NCBI GenBank assembly: GCA_007136525.1
Contig: SLGU01000121.1
Coordinates: 1-6,845, forward strand
Length of the DNA stretch: 6,845 nucleotides
Reading direction: 5' to 3'
DNA from: Desulfobacteraceae bacterium
GTDB lineage: Bacteria > Desulfobacterota > Desulfobacteria > Desulfobacterales > Desulfosalsimonadaceae
The notes under the pieces were generated by a model that was not told the DNA's origin, did no database searches, and saw only the letters and a list, made by a program, of their open reading frames with translations. Each line of letters begins with the position of its first letter. The first letter of the stretch is position 1. This document shows, in pieces, positions 6,834-6,845 of this stretch. The position numbers and the translations under genes are program-made.

Positions 6834-6845
6834 GAAAACCATGCA

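Larger units (their letters stand above)
6718..6845. other. AT-rich non-coding region upstream of the efflux operon
   Basis: These 128 bases stand out from the GC-rich genes by their A/T content and low complexity (an A7-G-A7 tract on the plus strand). Apart from the hairpin with T-tract, promoter candidates and palindrome listed separately, I find no gene here. Short frames run off the right edge on both strands, but all are biased by the A/T tracts and none has a ribosome-binding site or recognisable protein. An ATG at 6841 on the plus strand could begin a divergent gene, which cannot be judged from five bases. Confidence 0.6.

Noticed and set aside
6739..6845. Plus-strand frame from an ATG inside the palindrome, open to the right edge (MKSIITCRFRR..., very Lys/Gln-rich)
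   Set aside because: No ribosome-binding site, composition dictated by the A7-G-A7 tract, and it would cross the terminator/promoter region. A divergent gene cannot be excluded, but this is not evidence for one.
1..6845. CRISPR arrays, insertion sequences, tRNA or rRNA genes, toxin-antitoxin pairs, phage genes
   Set aside because: No repeat-spacer pattern, no transposase or terminal inverted repeats, no cloverleaf or rRNA sequence; nearly all bases are taken up by four ordinary-looking genes.

Overview
The window looks like a piece of chromosome from an anaerobic, GC-rich Gram-negative bacterium. The Gram-negative part is firm: three linked genes encode a complete trans-envelope efflux system with an outer-membrane channel. 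The anaerobic part rests on an oxygen-sensitive glycyl radical enzyme. A Desulfobacterota-type (sulfate-reducer-like) host would fit the protein styles, but this is inference and no taxonomic marker is present.

Layout. Positions 1-954 (+ strand) hold the C-terminal 317 residues of a glycyl radical enzyme of the pyruvate formate-lyase/diol dehydratase superfamily. Its 5' part, including the active-site cysteine region, lies outside the window. A gap of only 26 bp separates its stop from the stop of a convergent minus-strand operon. Read from right to left, that operon is an outer-membrane channel of the TolC family (5350-6717), a periplasmic adaptor (membrane fusion protein, 4178-5266) and an inner-membrane RND permease (981 to about 4172). 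The last 128 bp (6718-6845) are AT-rich and non-coding. They hold a hairpin followed by a T-rich tract on the minus strand, a possible promoter overlapping it, and a perfect 12-bp palindrome just before the channel gene.

How the genes work together. The permease should use the proton gradient to capture substrate, the adaptor bridges the periplasm, and the channel opens through the outer membrane. The order channel-adaptor-permease on one strand, with an 83-bp gap and then a junction where the permease ribosome-binding site lies inside the end of the adaptor gene, points to one transcript. Both adaptor and permease appear to start at TTG codons. The substrate is not identifiable; the TM4 motif of the permease is not the heavy-metal (CzcA/CusA) type. 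Nothing links the pump to the glycyl radical enzyme beyond adjacency.

I do not see a clearly new system. The points most worth a second look are the substitutions around the glycyl radical site, the TTG/TTG start arrangement with a G7 tract, and the compact control region at the right edge.
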